Part shown: positions 7,611 to 17,350 of the stretch, piece by piece | How the letters are laid out: each line of letters begins with the position of its first letter | How positions within the stretch are numbered: position 1 is the first letter of the stretch | Assembly (NCBI GenBank): GCA_002390455.1 | Contig: DGPN01000014.1 | Location: forward strand, 1-44,631 | Reading direction: 5' to 3' | Length of the DNA: 44,631 nt | Origin: Flavobacteriaceae bacterium UBA4439 | Lineage (GTDB): Bacteria > Bacteroidota > Bacteroidia > Flavobacteriales > Flavobacteriaceae | Translations under genes and position numbers: made by a program | Notes under the pieces: generated by a model | Database searches by the model: none | Told to the model about the DNA's origin: nothing | Seen by the model: only the letters and a program-made list of their open reading frames with translations

Positions 7611-8951
7611 ATGGATAAAGTAATCAAAGATTTTCTGGCTGATGTCAGCAAAAGAAATCAAAATGAACCTGAATTTATGCAGGCAGTCACTGAGGTAGCC
7701 GAAACGGTTATCCCTTATATTGTTGAAAATGATGTTTACTACGGTCAAAACATTCTGATGCGCATGGTAGAACCCGAGCGGGTGATTTCCTTCAGAGTCG
7801 CTTGGATCGATGACCAAGAGGAAATTCAAGTAAACCGGGGTTACCGAATAGAAATGAATTCTGCAATTGGTCCCTACAAAGGGGGTTTGCGTTTTCACCC
7901 CAGTGTAAACTTGAGCGTTCTCAAGTTTTTGGCTTTTGAGCAAATCTTCAAAAATAGCTTGACTACCCTTCCAATGGGAGGTGGAAAAGGAGGTTCAGAT
8001 TTCAACCCCAAAGGAAGGACAGACACTGAAGTAATGCGTTTTTGCCAAAGCTTTATGACAGAATTATTCCGCCACATCGGCCCCAATCGAGATATTCCAG
8101 CTGGAGATATTGGTGTTGGGAGCAGAGAAATTGGCTATATGTTTGGACAATATAAAAGATTGAAAAACGAATTTACGGGGGTTTTGACGGGTAAAGGAAT
8201 TTCTTGGGGTGGATCACTGATCCGACCCGAAGCCACTGGCTATGGAGTAGTTTACTTTGTCCAAAAGATGATGGAGCACAACGGTACTGGTCTAAAAGGC
8301 AAAAAAGTTGTGATTTCTGGAAGTGGAAATGTTGCCCAATACGCTGCAGAAAAGACCATACAATTGGGGGCGAAGGTATTGACTATGTCTGATTCCTCTG
8401 GATACATCTATGATGCAGAGGGCATCGACGAAGAAAAATTAGCCCACGTTATGGAGCTAAAAAACTTGAAAAGAGCGCGAATCAGTGCCTATATTGATAA
8501 ATACCCCAAAGCAAAGTTTACCCCTGGCAAAACCCCTTGGGAGGTTGCCTGTGAAGTAGCACTGCCTTGTGCTACCCAAAATGAGTTGAATGAAAAAGAT
8601 GCTGCTTTATTGATTCGTAACGGCTGTATATGTGTTGGTGAAGGGGCCAATATGCCCTCCACTCCAGAAGCCATCCACCAATTCACCAACAATAATATCC
8701 TCTATGCTCCAGGCAAAGCCTCCAATGCAGGGGGAGTTGCTGTTTCTGGATTAGAAATGGCTCAAAACTCGCTCAGATATAATTGGTCTAGGGAAGAAGT
8801 AGATGCCAAACTACAATCCATTATGGCCGATATTCACCAATCTTGCATGGATTTTGGAAAAGAAAAAGGCTATGTGAATTATGTCAAGGGAGCCAACATT
8901 GCTGGTTTTGTAAAAGTAGCCGATGCGATGCTTGCCCAAGGAGTAGTTTAA
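7611..8951 (+). CDS. gdhA: Glutamate dehydrogenase, NADP-type hexameric
   Basis: Reversible reductive amination of 2-oxoglutarate by ammonium, the main ammonium-assimilation entry apart from GS-GOGAT. The active-site block PMGGGKGGSDF is at residues 121-131 with catalytic Lys126. Substrate-binding GPYKGGLRFHP precedes it, and a Rossmann GSGNVAQYAAEK segment near residue 235 binds the cofactor. The 446-residue length matches the small hexameric (E. coli GdhA) class; NADP specificity is inferred from that class. A TAAATTTA -7-like box occurs just upstream (about 7590). recO begins 14 bp downstream. Confidence 0.96.
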   Translation: MDKVIKDFLADVSKRNQNEPEFMQAVTEVAETVIPYIVENDVYYGQNILMRMVEPERVISFRVAWIDDQEEIQVNRGYRIEMNSAIGPYKGGLRFHPSVNLSVLKFLAFEQIFKNSLTTLPMGGGKGGSDFNPKGRTDTEVMRFCQSFMTELFRHIGPNRDIPAGDIGVGSREIGYMFGQYKRLKNEFTGVLTGKGISWGGSLIRPEATGYGVVYFVQKMMEHNGTGLKGKKVVISGSGNVAQYAAEKTIQLGAKVLTMSDSSGYIYDAEGIDEEKLAHVMELKNLKRARISAYIDKYPKAKFTPGKTPWEVACEVALPCATQNELNEKDAALLIRNGCICVGEGANMPSTPEAIHQFTNNNILYAPGKASNAGGVAVSGLEMAQNSLRYNWSREEVDAKLQSIMADIHQSCMDFGKEKGYVNYVKGANIAGFVKVADAMLAQGVV

Positions 8952-8965
8952 ACCTTCTTTCGAAC

Positions 8966-9694
8966 ATGCTGATTGAAACCGATGCCATTGTTATCAGTAC
9001 ACTGAAATACGGTGATTCCAGCCTAATTGCCCGTTGCTATTGCAAAGAATTGGGGTTGAAATCTTTTATGCTCAAAGGCATATTGTCCTCCAAAAAAGGC
9101 AGTCTGAAAAAATCACTATTCCAGCCCCTCAGTATCATCAACCTGATTACTCAGGTAAAAAATGAGAACAAAGAGGGACTCCATTTTATTAAGGAAGCCA
9201 GGGTGCGTTTTCCTTTGATCGAAATTCCATTTGATATCAAAAAAAATGCGGTAGCCCTATTTTTGTCCGAAGTAATCACGCGTGTCATTAGTGAAGAAGG
9301 GTCACCCAATGCCACATTATACCATTTTATTCAAAAAAACGTTATTCATTTAGAGCAAAAAGAGTTTTCACCGCTTTTTCATTTAAAGTTTATGATAGAC
9401 CTCAGCCAACATTTTGGATTCTATCCCAATCAAACAGAAGTGGAGAAAGACTGTTTTGATCTAGAAAGTGGCTGTTTTTGCAATTCATCCCCCTCCAAAT
9501 ATGTCATCGGAGGAGAGCTTGTGTTTGCGTTTAAAAAATTAATTGCTACAAATTTTGAGAAATTACAAGACTTAACCTTTCCCAGTTCACTCAGACCAAA
9601 GTTGTTAAGTATTTTGATAGATTATTTTAATTTACATTTACAGGGCTTTGGAAAACTGAAATCAGTCGATATACTCCATGAAATCTTTCGTTAA
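8966..9694 (+). CDS. recO: DNA repair protein RecO
   Basis: Recombination mediator that helps load RecA on SSB-coated gaps in the RecFOR pathway. The N-terminal OB fold starts MLIETDAIVISTLKYGDSSLIA, which fixes the start at the ATG at 8966. An upstream in-frame ATG at 8843 would lie inside gdhA and add 41 unrelated residues. Bacteroidota RecO usually looks like this: about 240 residues, an LYHFI-type alpha-helical C-terminal domain and poor conservation. A few cysteines (near residues 167-176) recall the partial zinc site of some RecO proteins. The 3' end overlaps the receptor gene start by 17 bp. Confidence 0.92.
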   Translation: MLIETDAIVISTLKYGDSSLIARCYCKELGLKSFMLKGILSSKKGSLKKSLFQPLSIINLITQVKNENKEGLHFIKEARVRFPLIEIPFDIKKNAVALFLSEVITRVISEEGSPNATLYHFIQKNVIHLEQKEFSPLFHLKFMIDLSQHFGFYPNQTEVEKDCFDLESGCFCNSSPSKYVIGGELVFAFKKLIATNFEKLQDLTFPSSLRPKLLSILIDYFNLHLQGFGKLKSVDILHEIFR

Positions 9695-12173
9695 AAATTG
9701 TTTTTTTCTGCTTTATGTTCCCTTTTTGGGTCTCCACAATCTTTGGGGTCAAGACATATGGTTGGAAGATAGTGTGACAGGGAATCCTTTGGAGAATGTA
9801 GTTGTTTTTTCAGAAGATGGGAGTCATAACCTACTGTCCAACGCCCTAGGAAAAGTAGTTCTTAATGATTTTCCCCGCGAGGGACAAATCAAATTTAGTC
9901 TGATGGGGTATCAACCCTTGACCATTTCAATTCTTGAAATTTTGCAAGGAAAAAAAGTTATCCCTTTGACCTCGGAGGATGAAGTTTTGGAAGAAGTGGT
10001 ACTTTCTGTAGCCCGATCTCAAGCCACAAGAGATAAAATAGCCGAGCAAGTAGGAATTATCTCTCAAAAAGAAATTGAAATCGGTGGAGTAGCAACTGGA
10101 GCAGACCTTTTGGAAATCAATCCCAACATCAGGATTCAAAAATCTCAAGGTGGAGGAGGGAGTCCTGTATTGAGGGGGTTTGAAGCCAATCGGGTCTTGA
10201 TCGTAGTTGATGGAGTGAGAATGAACAACGCCATATACAGGTCGGGGCATCTTCAAAACGCCATTACCATCGACCCTCACAATATTGAAAGAGTGGAAGT
10301 GACTTTTGGATCTTCCTCCGTTGGCTATGGATCCGACGCATTGGGAGGGGTCATACACTACTATACCAAATCCCCTCAATTGAACAGTAAAACTCGGGTA
10401 AAATCTGAGTTTTCATCCACCTTTAATCAAGCCAATTTCTCTTTTGTAAATAATGTAAATACCGCCTTGAGTTATAAAAACTGGGGCAGTCTAACCAGTG
10501 TGAGTTATTCTAATTTTGGTGACATCAGAATTGGCGAAAAAAGAAATCACGGTTTTTCGAATTGGGGATTGACTCCCAATTACTCGCTCAACAGTAGAAA
10601 TCAATACAGTGAAATGCCCACAAGTAATTCCAATCCTAATATTCAAAAAAACACAGCTTACGATCAATTTGATGTTTTTCAAAAATTCCTTGTTCGACTT
10701 CCCAGCGACATGCTTTTGAATATCAACCTTCAATATTCGGAATCCTCCGATATTGATCGATACGATAAACTGGTAGAGGAGCGCGATGCAAGTCTTCGAT
10801 TTAGTGAATGGTACTACGGACCCCAAAAAAGATTTTTTTTCTCCCCACAACTCAAATTTTTCTTAGGGAAAAACTGGTTGAAAAAAGGAACGCTTACCGC
10901 TGCTTATCAAAATGTAGAAGAATCTAGAGTCAATCGAAAATTCGGAAGCCTGACCCGCTCCTATCAAATCGAAAATGTTGATGTTTATAGCATTAATGCT
11001 GATTTTTATGGAAATGTCGCCCAAGGACATTCCCTTTCCTACGGTCTGGAATGGACCTATAACAAAATTCGATCCCAAGGTTATTCCTTAGGCCTGATTA
11101 TTGATTTGGAAGACATCATCGGTTACGGTGACCAAACCACTATACCCTCCCGCTACCCCAGTGATGGCAGTAGTGCCTCTAGTTTTGCTGGTTATTTGAA
11201 TTGGATTTATAAGGCTAACGATCGCTTAACCATCAATGGAGGACTGAGACTCAGCAGATCAAAAATTATTGCCCGTTGGAATGACACTGCACAAGTGGAC
11301 AAACTTCTCTCCTCAGTCGATTTACAATCTGAGGCTTTGACCTATACTTTGGCCATGACCTATCGAACCAACGAAAAATGGCAAATTAATAGTTTGATTT
11401 CCAGTGGATTCAGAACACCCAATATTGATGACATCGGAAAAATCAGAGAGAGCAATGGAATTCTGTTGGTTCCCAACTCCTTTTTAAAACCAGAATACGC
11501 CTATACCTTTGAAACTGGGATCAAATTTACTGGACAAAACAAAATCAATTTTATTGACCTAAGAGGTTTTACCACTCTGGTTTCCCGACATATCGTAAGG
11601 TCTGATTTTATTGTTTTTTCAGACGCCAGTACCGCGGATGAAAACACTATTTTGTACAATGGGGAAGAAGTATTTACCCAAGCTAATAAGAATTTAGGAA
11701 ACCGTTTTATCTATGGAGCTTCCCTTCAGGGAAAATGGATGCTGAGTGATCCATTTGAAATCGGGGGAGGAGTTACCTACACAACCGCCGATCAGAACAT
11801 TGATTATGGTCCCATGCCCTCAATCGCTCCCTTGTTCGGAACCTTTTCCCTTTCTCATGAAATAAAAAATTGGAGGACTTTACTGATTTGGAAGTTCAGT
11901 GAGCGAAAACACCCTAAAGATTACAGTTGGGGAGGCGAAGACGGACTAAACGAAACTCCAGTGGTGAACCCCAATGCCCTAGAAGATGTAAGCAAATATT
12001 ACGGTATGCCCTCTTGGAATATATGGTCTATTATTTCCCAATATCAGTTTAGAAAAAACATTACTTTCAATGTAGGACTAAAAAATATTTTTGATCTCCA
12101 TTACAGAACTTTTGCTTCAGGCATCTCTGCTGAGGGAAGGAGTTTACAGTTAGGATTGAAGGTTAAAATTTAA
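9678..12173 (+). CDS. TonB-dependent receptor with N-terminal CarboxypepD_reg-like domain
   Basis: Outer-membrane, energy-coupled importer. Domains in order: signal peptide about 1-24 (ends NLWG before QDIW), carboxypeptidase-regulatory-like beta-sandwich about 26-110, plug about 115-235 (VLIVVDGVRMNNAIYRSG, IERVEVTFGSSSVGYGSDAL), then a 22-strand-type barrel ending with aromatic strands at residue 831. The FRTPNIDDIGKIRES and LKPEYAYTFETG segments in the barrel resemble heme/hemoglobin-type receptors, so iron or heme uptake is possible but unproven. It starts inside recO (17-bp overlap), so expression may be coupled. No SusD partner is present, which argues against a glycan-uptake locus. Confidence 0.92.
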   Translation: MKSFVKNCFFLLYVPFLGLHNLWGQDIWLEDSVTGNPLENVVVFSEDGSHNLLSNALGKVVLNDFPREGQIKFSLMGYQPLTISILEILQGKKVIPLTSEDEVLEEVVLSVARSQATRDKIAEQVGIISQKEIEIGGVATGADLLEINPNIRIQKSQGGGGSPVLRGFEANRVLIVVDGVRMNNAIYRSGHLQNAITIDPHNIERVEVTFGSSSVGYGSDALGGVIHYYTKSPQLNSKTRVKSEFSSTFNQANFSFVNNVNTALSYKNWGSLTSVSYSNFGDIRIGEKRNHGFSNWGLTPNYSLNSRNQYSEMPTSNSNPNIQKNTAYDQFDVFQKFLVRLPSDMLLNINLQYSESSDIDRYDKLVEERDASLRFSEWYYGPQKRFFFSPQLKFFLGKNWLKKGTLTAAYQNVEESRVNRKFGSLTRSYQIENVDVYSINADFYGNVAQGHSLSYGLEWTYNKIRSQGYSLGLIIDLEDIIGYGDQTTIPSRYPSDGSSASSFAGYLNWIYKANDRLTINGGLRLSRSKIIARWNDTAQVDKLLSSVDLQSEALTYTLAMTYRTNEKWQINSLISSGFRTPNIDDIGKIRESNGILLVPNSFLKPEYAYTFETGIKFTGQNKINFIDLRGFTTLVSRHIVRSDFIVFSDASTADENTILYNGEEVFTQANKNLGNRFIYGASLQGKWMLSDPFEIGGGVTYTTADQNIDYGPMPSIAPLFGTFSLSHEIKNWRTLLIWKFSERKHPKDYSWGGEDGLNETPVVNPNALEDVSKYYGMPSWNIWSIISQYQFRKNITFNVGLKNIFDLHYRTFASGISAEGRSLQLGLKVKI

Positions 12174-12231
12174 AATACTTTTTTTTTGCCTAAAATCCTT
12201 AATTTCGCAACTTTAATAAACGCCGCCTGAC

Positions 12232-15200
12232 ATGGTTTTCAAGGAGTACAAAGGACTGGATTTGCCCGCAATCTCTTCAGAAATAATGAACTTCTGGGAG
12301 GAACACCAGATTTTTGAAAAAAGCATCACAGAAAGAGTAGGCCGTCCTCCCTATATTTTCTATGAGGGTCCCCCTTCGGCTAATGGAATGCCAGGTATTC
12401 ACCACGTTATGGCGCGAACCATTAAGGATATTTTTTGTCGCTACAAAACCCAAAAAGGCTACCAAGTAAATCGAAAAGCAGGCTGGGATACCCACGGATT
12501 ACCCGTCGAACTTGGAGTTGAAAAGGCATTGGGCATTACTAAAGATGCCATTGGAACCTCTATTTCGGTCGAGGAATACAATACCGCTTGTAAGGAGGCT
12601 GTGATGAAATACACCGACGTTTGGAATCGATTAACACAGAAAATGGGCTATTGGGTGGATATGAACGATCCCTATGTTACCTATACTTCCAAATACATGG
12701 AAACCGTTTGGTGGTTGATCAAACAGATTCACGAAAAAGGGCTTTTATACAAAGGTTATACCATCCAACCCTACTCTCCCAAAGCTGGAACTGGACTGAG
12801 TTCACACGAATTGAATCAACCAGGCACCTACCAAGACGTAAGTGATACCACCGTAACAGCACAATTTAAGACCAAAGAGGATTCACTCCCTGATTTTCTA
12901 AAAGGCAATACTCCCCTCTATCTTTTGGCATGGACCACTACACCGTGGACGCTGCCTTCCAACACCGCGCTGACCGTGGGACCAAAAATTGACTATGTAC
13001 TCGTCCATACTTTCAACCAATATACTTTTCAACCCATACGCGTAATATTGGCCAAAGCCTTAGTGAGCAAACAGTTCTCTGGAAAATATGAGGCTGAAAG
13101 TGCTTTTTCGGCTTTAGAAAACTATACTCAAGGTGCCAAAAAAATCCCTTTTTTCCTTGAAAAAGAATTCAAAGGGAAAGAGCTCCTCAATATTAGATAT
13201 GAAAAAATATGGCGTGAAGCTCCAGAGCCAGTAGATCATCCTGAAAATGCCTATCGGGTCATTTTGGGGGATTTCGTTACCACTGAAGATGGGACTGGGA
13301 TTGTTCATACCGCACCGACTTTTGGTGCCGACGATGCCAAGGTGGCCAAAGAAGCAACTCCCGAGGTTCCTCCGCTTTTAATTTTGGACGAAAACAACAA
13401 CAAAGTTCCGCTGGTAGACTTACAAGGAAAATTCCGAACTGAAGTGGGAAGTTTGGCTGGACAATACGTCAAAAACGAATACTACGATGATGGCAAGGCT
13501 CCCGACAAATCCACCGATGTGCAAATCGCCATTCAACTCAAAGAGGAAAATGCAGCATTTAAAGTCGAAAAATACGTTCACTCCTATCCCAATTGTTGGA
13601 GAACAGATAAACCCATTCTCTACTACCCTTTAGACTCTTGGTTCATCAAAGTTACAGAGGTCAGAGATCGACTGACAGCCCTAAATCAAGAAATCAACTG
13701 GAAACCCAAAGCCACAGGCGAAGGTAGATTTGGCAACTGGCTGGCCAACGCCAATGACTGGAACCTGTCTAGATCCCGATTTTGGGGCATCCCACTCCCC
13801 GTATGGAGAACAGAAGAGGGAGAAGAAACAAAAGTGATTGGATCCGTAGCGGAATTGTACGAGGAAATCGAAAAATCTATCCAAAAGGGTCATATGAGCA
13901 CGAATCCACTGGCCAATTTTGAAGTAGGTAATATGAGTGAAGCGAATTACGACAAGATAGACCTACACAAACACATTGTCGATGAGATTGTACTAACTTC
14001 CTCCAAAGGGACAGCCATGCAACGTGAAAAAGACTTGATCGATGTTTGGTTTGACTCCGGCTCAATGCCTTATGCCCAATGGCACTATCCTTTCGAAAAC
14101 AAAGAAAAAATCGATAATGGAACTGCCTTCCCTGCCGACTATATCGCAGAGGGTGTAGATCAAACCCGTGGTTGGTTCTACACACTTCATGCCATCAGCA
14201 CGCTGGTTTTTGATTCTATTTCATACAAAAATGTGGTTTCCAATGGATTGGTATTGGACAAAAACGGCCAGAAAATGTCTAAACGCTTGGGCAACGCTGT
14301 AGATCCTTTTGAGACCATTGACCAATATGGAGCAGATGCCACCCGCTGGTATATGATTTCAAACGCAAACCCCTGGGACAACCTCAAATTTGACTTAGAC
14401 GGCATAGGCGAGGCACAACGAAAGTTTTTTGGCACCTTGCACAACACTTATTCCTTCTTCAGTCTCTATGCCAATATAGATGATTTTAAAAATGAAGAAA
14501 CCCCTATTCCCCTTGACGAACGTTCTGAATTGGATCGCTGGATTTTATCTGAACTAAACAGTTTGATTGGAAAAGTGGATGCTTTCTACAAAGACTATGA
14601 GCCTACCAAAGCAACCCGAGCCATTTCCGAATTTGTTCAGGAAAAATTGAGCAACTGGTACGTGAGATTGTGCAGAAGACGTTTTTGGAAAGGAGAATAT
14701 CAAAAAGACAAAATTGCGGCCTATCAAACCCTTTGGGAATGCCTTCTAAAAATAAGCCAATTGGCAGCCCCTGTGGCTCCCTTTTACAGTGACCGTTTGT
14801 ATCAAGATTTGACCTACAAAACCGTCACCGAAAAATCCGTTTCGGTGCATTTATCAACTTTTCCCTCAGTGCATCCCGATGTTATCGATTCAGCCCTAGA
14901 AAATCGCATCAACAAAGCCCGAAACATCACCTCCTTGGCCCTTTCACTCCGGAAAAAGGAACAAATTAAAGTAAGACAGCCACTACAAACCCTGATGGTT
15001 GCCGTAAATGACCTCGAGGAAAAAAATGAAATCCAAAAAATTCAGGAGCAGTTACGTTCGGAAGTCAACGTCAAATCCATTGAACTGATTGATGATAACA
15101 GCAATATCTTGGTCAAAGAAATCAAGCCCAACTTTAAAGTCCTAGGGCCTCGTTTTGGGAAAGATATGGGGAAAGTAGTTGGTAAGATCAATGCTTTTGG

Positions 15201-15633
15201 GGAAGCTGAAATAAGAACTCTGGAGAAGGAAGGTAAAATCAATATCCCTCTTAATGAAAAAAATATTATTTTAGACCTCAACGAAGTGGAAATCACTTCC
15301 AAAGATATTGAAGGTTGGCTGGTCGCTCATGGTAACGGTCTAACCGTAGCCTTGGATATTTCATTGACCGAAGATTTGATAAATGAAGGCATTGCTCGAG
15401 AGTTGGTCAATCGCATTCAAAACATCAGAAAAGACAACGGACTAGAAGTAACTGATAAAATAGATATCAGCTTTTTGGCCGACGATAATTTAAAAGAAAG
15501 AATTAAAAATAACAGTGCTTACATACGCTCGGAGACCTTAGGAGAAAAAATTGATTTTCCCACGCAAATAAACAATGGAACCGAGGTGGTGTTCGACAAT
15601 ATTAAAACACAAATAACCATTAAAAAGATCTAA
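12232..15633 (+). CDS. ileS: Isoleucyl-tRNA synthetase
   Basis: Class I aminoacyl-tRNA synthetase charging tRNA-Ile. The HIGH-equivalent is GIHH within GPPSANGMPGIHHV (residues 46-59), and KMSKR is at 681-685. The WTTTPWTLPSNTAL segment marks the editing domain. The C-terminal part (about 950-1133) matches my recollection of the DUF5915-type extension. KMSKR (not KMSKS) and this extension point to the larger, eukaryote-like IleRS type 2, a class associated with low mupirocin sensitivity; that is inference. The 1133-residue length fits. It leads an ileS-dksA-like-lspA unit with 1-3 bp gaps. A TAATTTCG -7-like box lies at 12200-12207. Confidence 0.97.
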   Translation: MVFKEYKGLDLPAISSEIMNFWEEHQIFEKSITERVGRPPYIFYEGPPSANGMPGIHHVMARTIKDIFCRYKTQKGYQVNRKAGWDTHGLPVELGVEKALGITKDAIGTSISVEEYNTACKEAVMKYTDVWNRLTQKMGYWVDMNDPYVTYTSKYMETVWWLIKQIHEKGLLYKGYTIQPYSPKAGTGLSSHELNQPGTYQDVSDTTVTAQFKTKEDSLPDFLKGNTPLYLLAWTTTPWTLPSNTALTVGPKIDYVLVHTFNQYTFQPIRVILAKALVSKQFSGKYEAESAFSALENYTQGAKKIPFFLEKEFKGKELLNIRYEKIWREAPEPVDHPENAYRVILGDFVTTEDGTGIVHTAPTFGADDAKVAKEATPEVPPLLILDENNNKVPLVDLQGKFRTEVGSLAGQYVKNEYYDDGKAPDKSTDVQIAIQLKEENAAFKVEKYVHSYPNCWRTDKPILYYPLDSWFIKVTEVRDRLTALNQEINWKPKATGEGRFGNWLANANDWNLSRSRFWGIPLPVWRTEEGEETKVIGSVAELYEEIEKSIQKGHMSTNPLANFEVGNMSEANYDKIDLHKHIVDEIVLTSSKGTAMQREKDLIDVWFDSGSMPYAQWHYPFENKEKIDNGTAFPADYIAEGVDQTRGWFYTLHAISTLVFDSISYKNVVSNGLVLDKNGQKMSKRLGNAVDPFETIDQYGADATRWYMISNANPWDNLKFDLDGIGEAQRKFFGTLHNTYSFFSLYANIDDFKNEETPIPLDERSELDRWILSELNSLIGKVDAFYKDYEPTKATRAISEFVQEKLSNWYVRLCRRRFWKGEYQKDKIAAYQTLWECLLKISQLAAPVAPFYSDRLYQDLTYKTVTEKSVSVHLSTFPSVHPDVIDSALENRINKARNITSLALSLRKKEQIKVRQPLQTLMVAVNDLEEKNEIQKIQEQLRSEVNVKSIELIDDNSNILVKEIKPNFKVLGPRFGKDMGKVVGKINAFGEAEIRTLEKEGKINIPLNEKNIILDLNEVEITSKDIEGWLVAHGNGLTVALDISLTEDLINEGIARELVNRIQNIRKDNGLEVTDKIDISFLADDNLKERIKNNSAYIRSETLGEKIDFPTQINNGTEVVFDNIKTQITIKKI

Positions 15634-15634
15634 G

Positions 15635-16018
15635 ATGGCAAAAGAAAAAAAAGCTCGATATTCCGATGAAGAATTGGATCATTTTAGAGTATTAATTGAA
15701 GAAAAAATCAACAAAGCGACAGAAGACTTAGAATTGTTAAGGAGTGCCTATATGAATGATGGGAACAATGGAACGGACGACACTTCCCCCACCTTTAAGG
15801 CCTTTGAAGAGGGTTCTGAAACCATGTCCAAGGAAGCCAATACACAGTTGGCCATCCGACAAGAAAAATTCATTCGCGACCTAAAGAATGCTCTGATTCG
15901 AATAGAAAATAAAAGCTATGGCGTATGTCGGGTGACTGGAAAATTGATCAACAAAAATAGACTCTTACTGGTTCCCCATGCGACCTTAAGCATAGAGGCC
16001 AAAAACATGCAAAAATAA
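15635..16018 (+). CDS. TraR/DksA-family protein lacking the complete zinc site
   Basis: Small RNA-polymerase-binding-type regulator related to DksA and TraR. An N-terminal coiled-coil hairpin (about 10-90) includes the ETMSKEANTQLA turn region. The C-terminal fold carries YGVCRVTGKLI and VPHATLSIEAK. Only one cysteine (Cys98) remains of the four zinc ligands in classic DksA, so it cannot form the usual Cys4 zinc finger. This zinc-less form is, as far as I recall, common in Bacteroidota. The gene starts one base after the ileS stop and ends 3 bp before lspA, so it is cotranscribed. Whether it responds to ppGpp is unknown. Confidence 0.88.
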   Translation: MAKEKKARYSDEELDHFRVLIEEKINKATEDLELLRSAYMNDGNNGTDDTSPTFKAFEEGSETMSKEANTQLAIRQEKFIRDLKNALIRIENKSYGVCRVTGKLINKNRLLLVPHATLSIEAKNMQK

Positions 16019-16021
16019 CGT

Positions 16022-16702
16022 TTGAAATTTAAGGTCTCTAATATCAACCTTACGACAGCCATAGCCATCGTATTGGTCTTACTGTTGATGGATCAAGCAT
16101 CCAAGTTTTTCATCAAACTCAATTATCCGCTTTCCCTTTATGGGAATAGTGCGATCGTTGATTGGGGATTTTTCAAACTCCTTTTTGTGGAAAACAAAGG
16201 AATGGCCATGGGAACCAAACTCAATGATATTTTCCCCTTTTTCTCTGACAAAACCGCCAAACTGGTGCTAACCATCTTTCGTTTGTTCGCCATTGCAGGA
16301 ATTGGTTATTGGTTGTGGGACAACATCCGCAAACAAACATCCAATCTATTTCGTTGGGCGCTGTGTTTGATTTTTGCGGGCGCTTTGGGAAACATTCTCG
16401 ACTCCGTATTTTACGGCCTCATTTTTTCCCACAGTTACGGTCAAGTAGCCACGTTATTTCCCGAAGGAGGAGGTTATGCCCCCATCTTTCAGGGCCATGT
16501 AGTGGACATGTTACAATTTCCGCTGGTAAGTTGGAATTGGCCGGATTGGATGCCCTGGATAGGAGGTGAACACTATACTTTTTTTCAATATGTCTTTAAC
16601 ATTGCCGATACAGCCATCAGTATAGGAGTGGGAATTTTAATCGTTTTTAATAAAAAGATTTTTGGGCAACAAACCAAAGAAAATTTTAATCAAAAGACAT
16701 AA
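16022..16702 (+). CDS. lspA: Lipoprotein signal peptidase (signal peptidase II)
   Basis: Inner-membrane aspartic protease that removes signal peptides from prolipoproteins, such as the DUF4270, M23 and sulfatase products of this window. Conserved LLMDQASK is near residue 24. The catalytic aspartates are Asp127 (GNILDS) and Asp196 (FNIADTAIS). It has four hydrophobic helices. The 226 residues exceed the roughly 165 of E. coli because of a periplasmic insertion at about 132-185, usual in Bacteroidota. The start is TTG at 16022, which gives the basic MKFK N-terminus. The last 13 bp overlap the convergent folate gene. Confidence 0.95.
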   Translation: MKFKVSNINLTTAIAIVLVLLLMDQASKFFIKLNYPLSLYGNSAIVDWGFFKLLFVENKGMAMGTKLNDIFPFFSDKTAKLVLTIFRLFAIAGIGYWLWDNIRKQTSNLFRWALCLIFAGALGNILDSVFYGLIFSHSYGQVATLFPEGGGYAPIFQGHVVDMLQFPLVSWNWPDWMPWIGGEHYTFFQYVFNIADTAISIGVGILIVFNKKIFGQQTKENFNQKT

Positions 16703-17253
16703 ACCTCCCTTGGAGTAATGGCATAATCCAATGCAATATCATTGGCATCGATATCCTCAATTTTGGAAAGAGGATCAAAGAAAGAAAGACCAATTTTAAT
16801 GGTGTTTTTGGGGCATTCTCCCAAAAAACGATCATAATACCCTTTGCCGTATCCCACTCGATGACCTCTCAGGTCAAAGACCAAAAGGGGCACAAAAACC
16901 ACCTCAATTTGTTCGGGAGTTATAGTAATTCCAGAAAGCGGTTCAGGAATGCCCCAGTGGTTCAATTTTAAAGGAGTTTGATCCGTGAGCAAGTAGTGTT
17001 CCAGAGACTGGTCATCGACCATTTTGGGAACAACAGGCTGTTTGTCTTTTCCTTGAAGAATGGAAAGGAGGTAAGAAGTATCCACCTCCTTGTTTTTTTC
17101 GGAAGTCATAAAAAGATGGTACTGGGAATACCCCCAAATGTTCAATGTCAAACAACGATTGGAAATCTCTATACTCCATTCAGCGATTTGATCTTCCATT
17201 AAAACATCTCTTCGCTTACGGTATTCGTTTCGTAAAGCTTCCTTGTTGCTCAA
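16690..17253 (-). CDS. 5-formyltetrahydrofolate cyclo-ligase
   Basis: ATP-dependent conversion of 5-formyl-THF to 5,10-methenyl-THF, returning a storage or inhibitory folate to one-carbon metabolism. N-terminal NEYRKRRDVL, substrate-site WGIPEP (about residue 105), and the nucleotide-binding RVGYGKGYYDRFL block (about 132-144) identify the family; 187 residues is standard. The start appears to be TTG (complement of 17251-17253), since the first ATG (Met18) would delete the conserved KEALRNEYRKRR start. Convergent with lspA, overlapping by 13 bp, and divergent from uvrC. Confidence 0.93.
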   Translation of the reverse strand: MSNKEALRNEYRKRRDVLMEDQIAEWSIEISNRCLTLNIWGYSQYHLFMTSEKNKEVDTSYLLSILQGKDKQPVVPKMVDDQSLEHYLLTDQTPLKLNHWGIPEPLSGITITPEQIEVVFVPLLVFDLRGHRVGYGKGYYDRFLGECPKNTIKIGLSFFDPLSKIEDIDANDIALDYAITPREVYVF

Positions 17254-17338
17254 ATTTCTTAAAATTTGTCTTTAAAATTAAGCATATTTGACCATCTCTA
17301 TCCTAAAAGGGGTTTTTTCTATTGCATAGAGAAAAACG

Positions 17339-17346
17339 TAACTTCG
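17339..17346 (+). promoter_or_regulatory. Candidate -7 box directly before uvrC
   Basis: TAACTTCG differs from TAnnTTTG at one position and ends four bases before the uvrC ATG, the same distance as the panD box. No TTG lies at the ideal spacing upstream (the nearest is 14 bp away), so this is a weak call. The remainder of the 17254-17350 gap shows no hairpin. Confidence 0.3.
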
Positions 17347-17350
17347 TCCT

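Noticed and set aside
8843..8965. Upstream ATG extension of RecO by 41 residues
   Set aside because: It lies within gdhA in another frame, is cysteine/arginine-rich, and is unlike any RecO N-terminus; the ATG at 8966 gives the canonical start.
9927..10379. Minus-strand 150-residue frame within the TonB receptor
   Set aside because: It is a long shadow frame in a conserved receptor plug region with no start signal and no family resemblance.
16459..16478. GGAGGAGGTTATG inside lspA, looking like a strong SD plus ATG
   Set aside because: It is in the lspA reading frame and codes for a glycine-rich loop (PEGGGYAP); the downstream frame is not a plausible independent gene.
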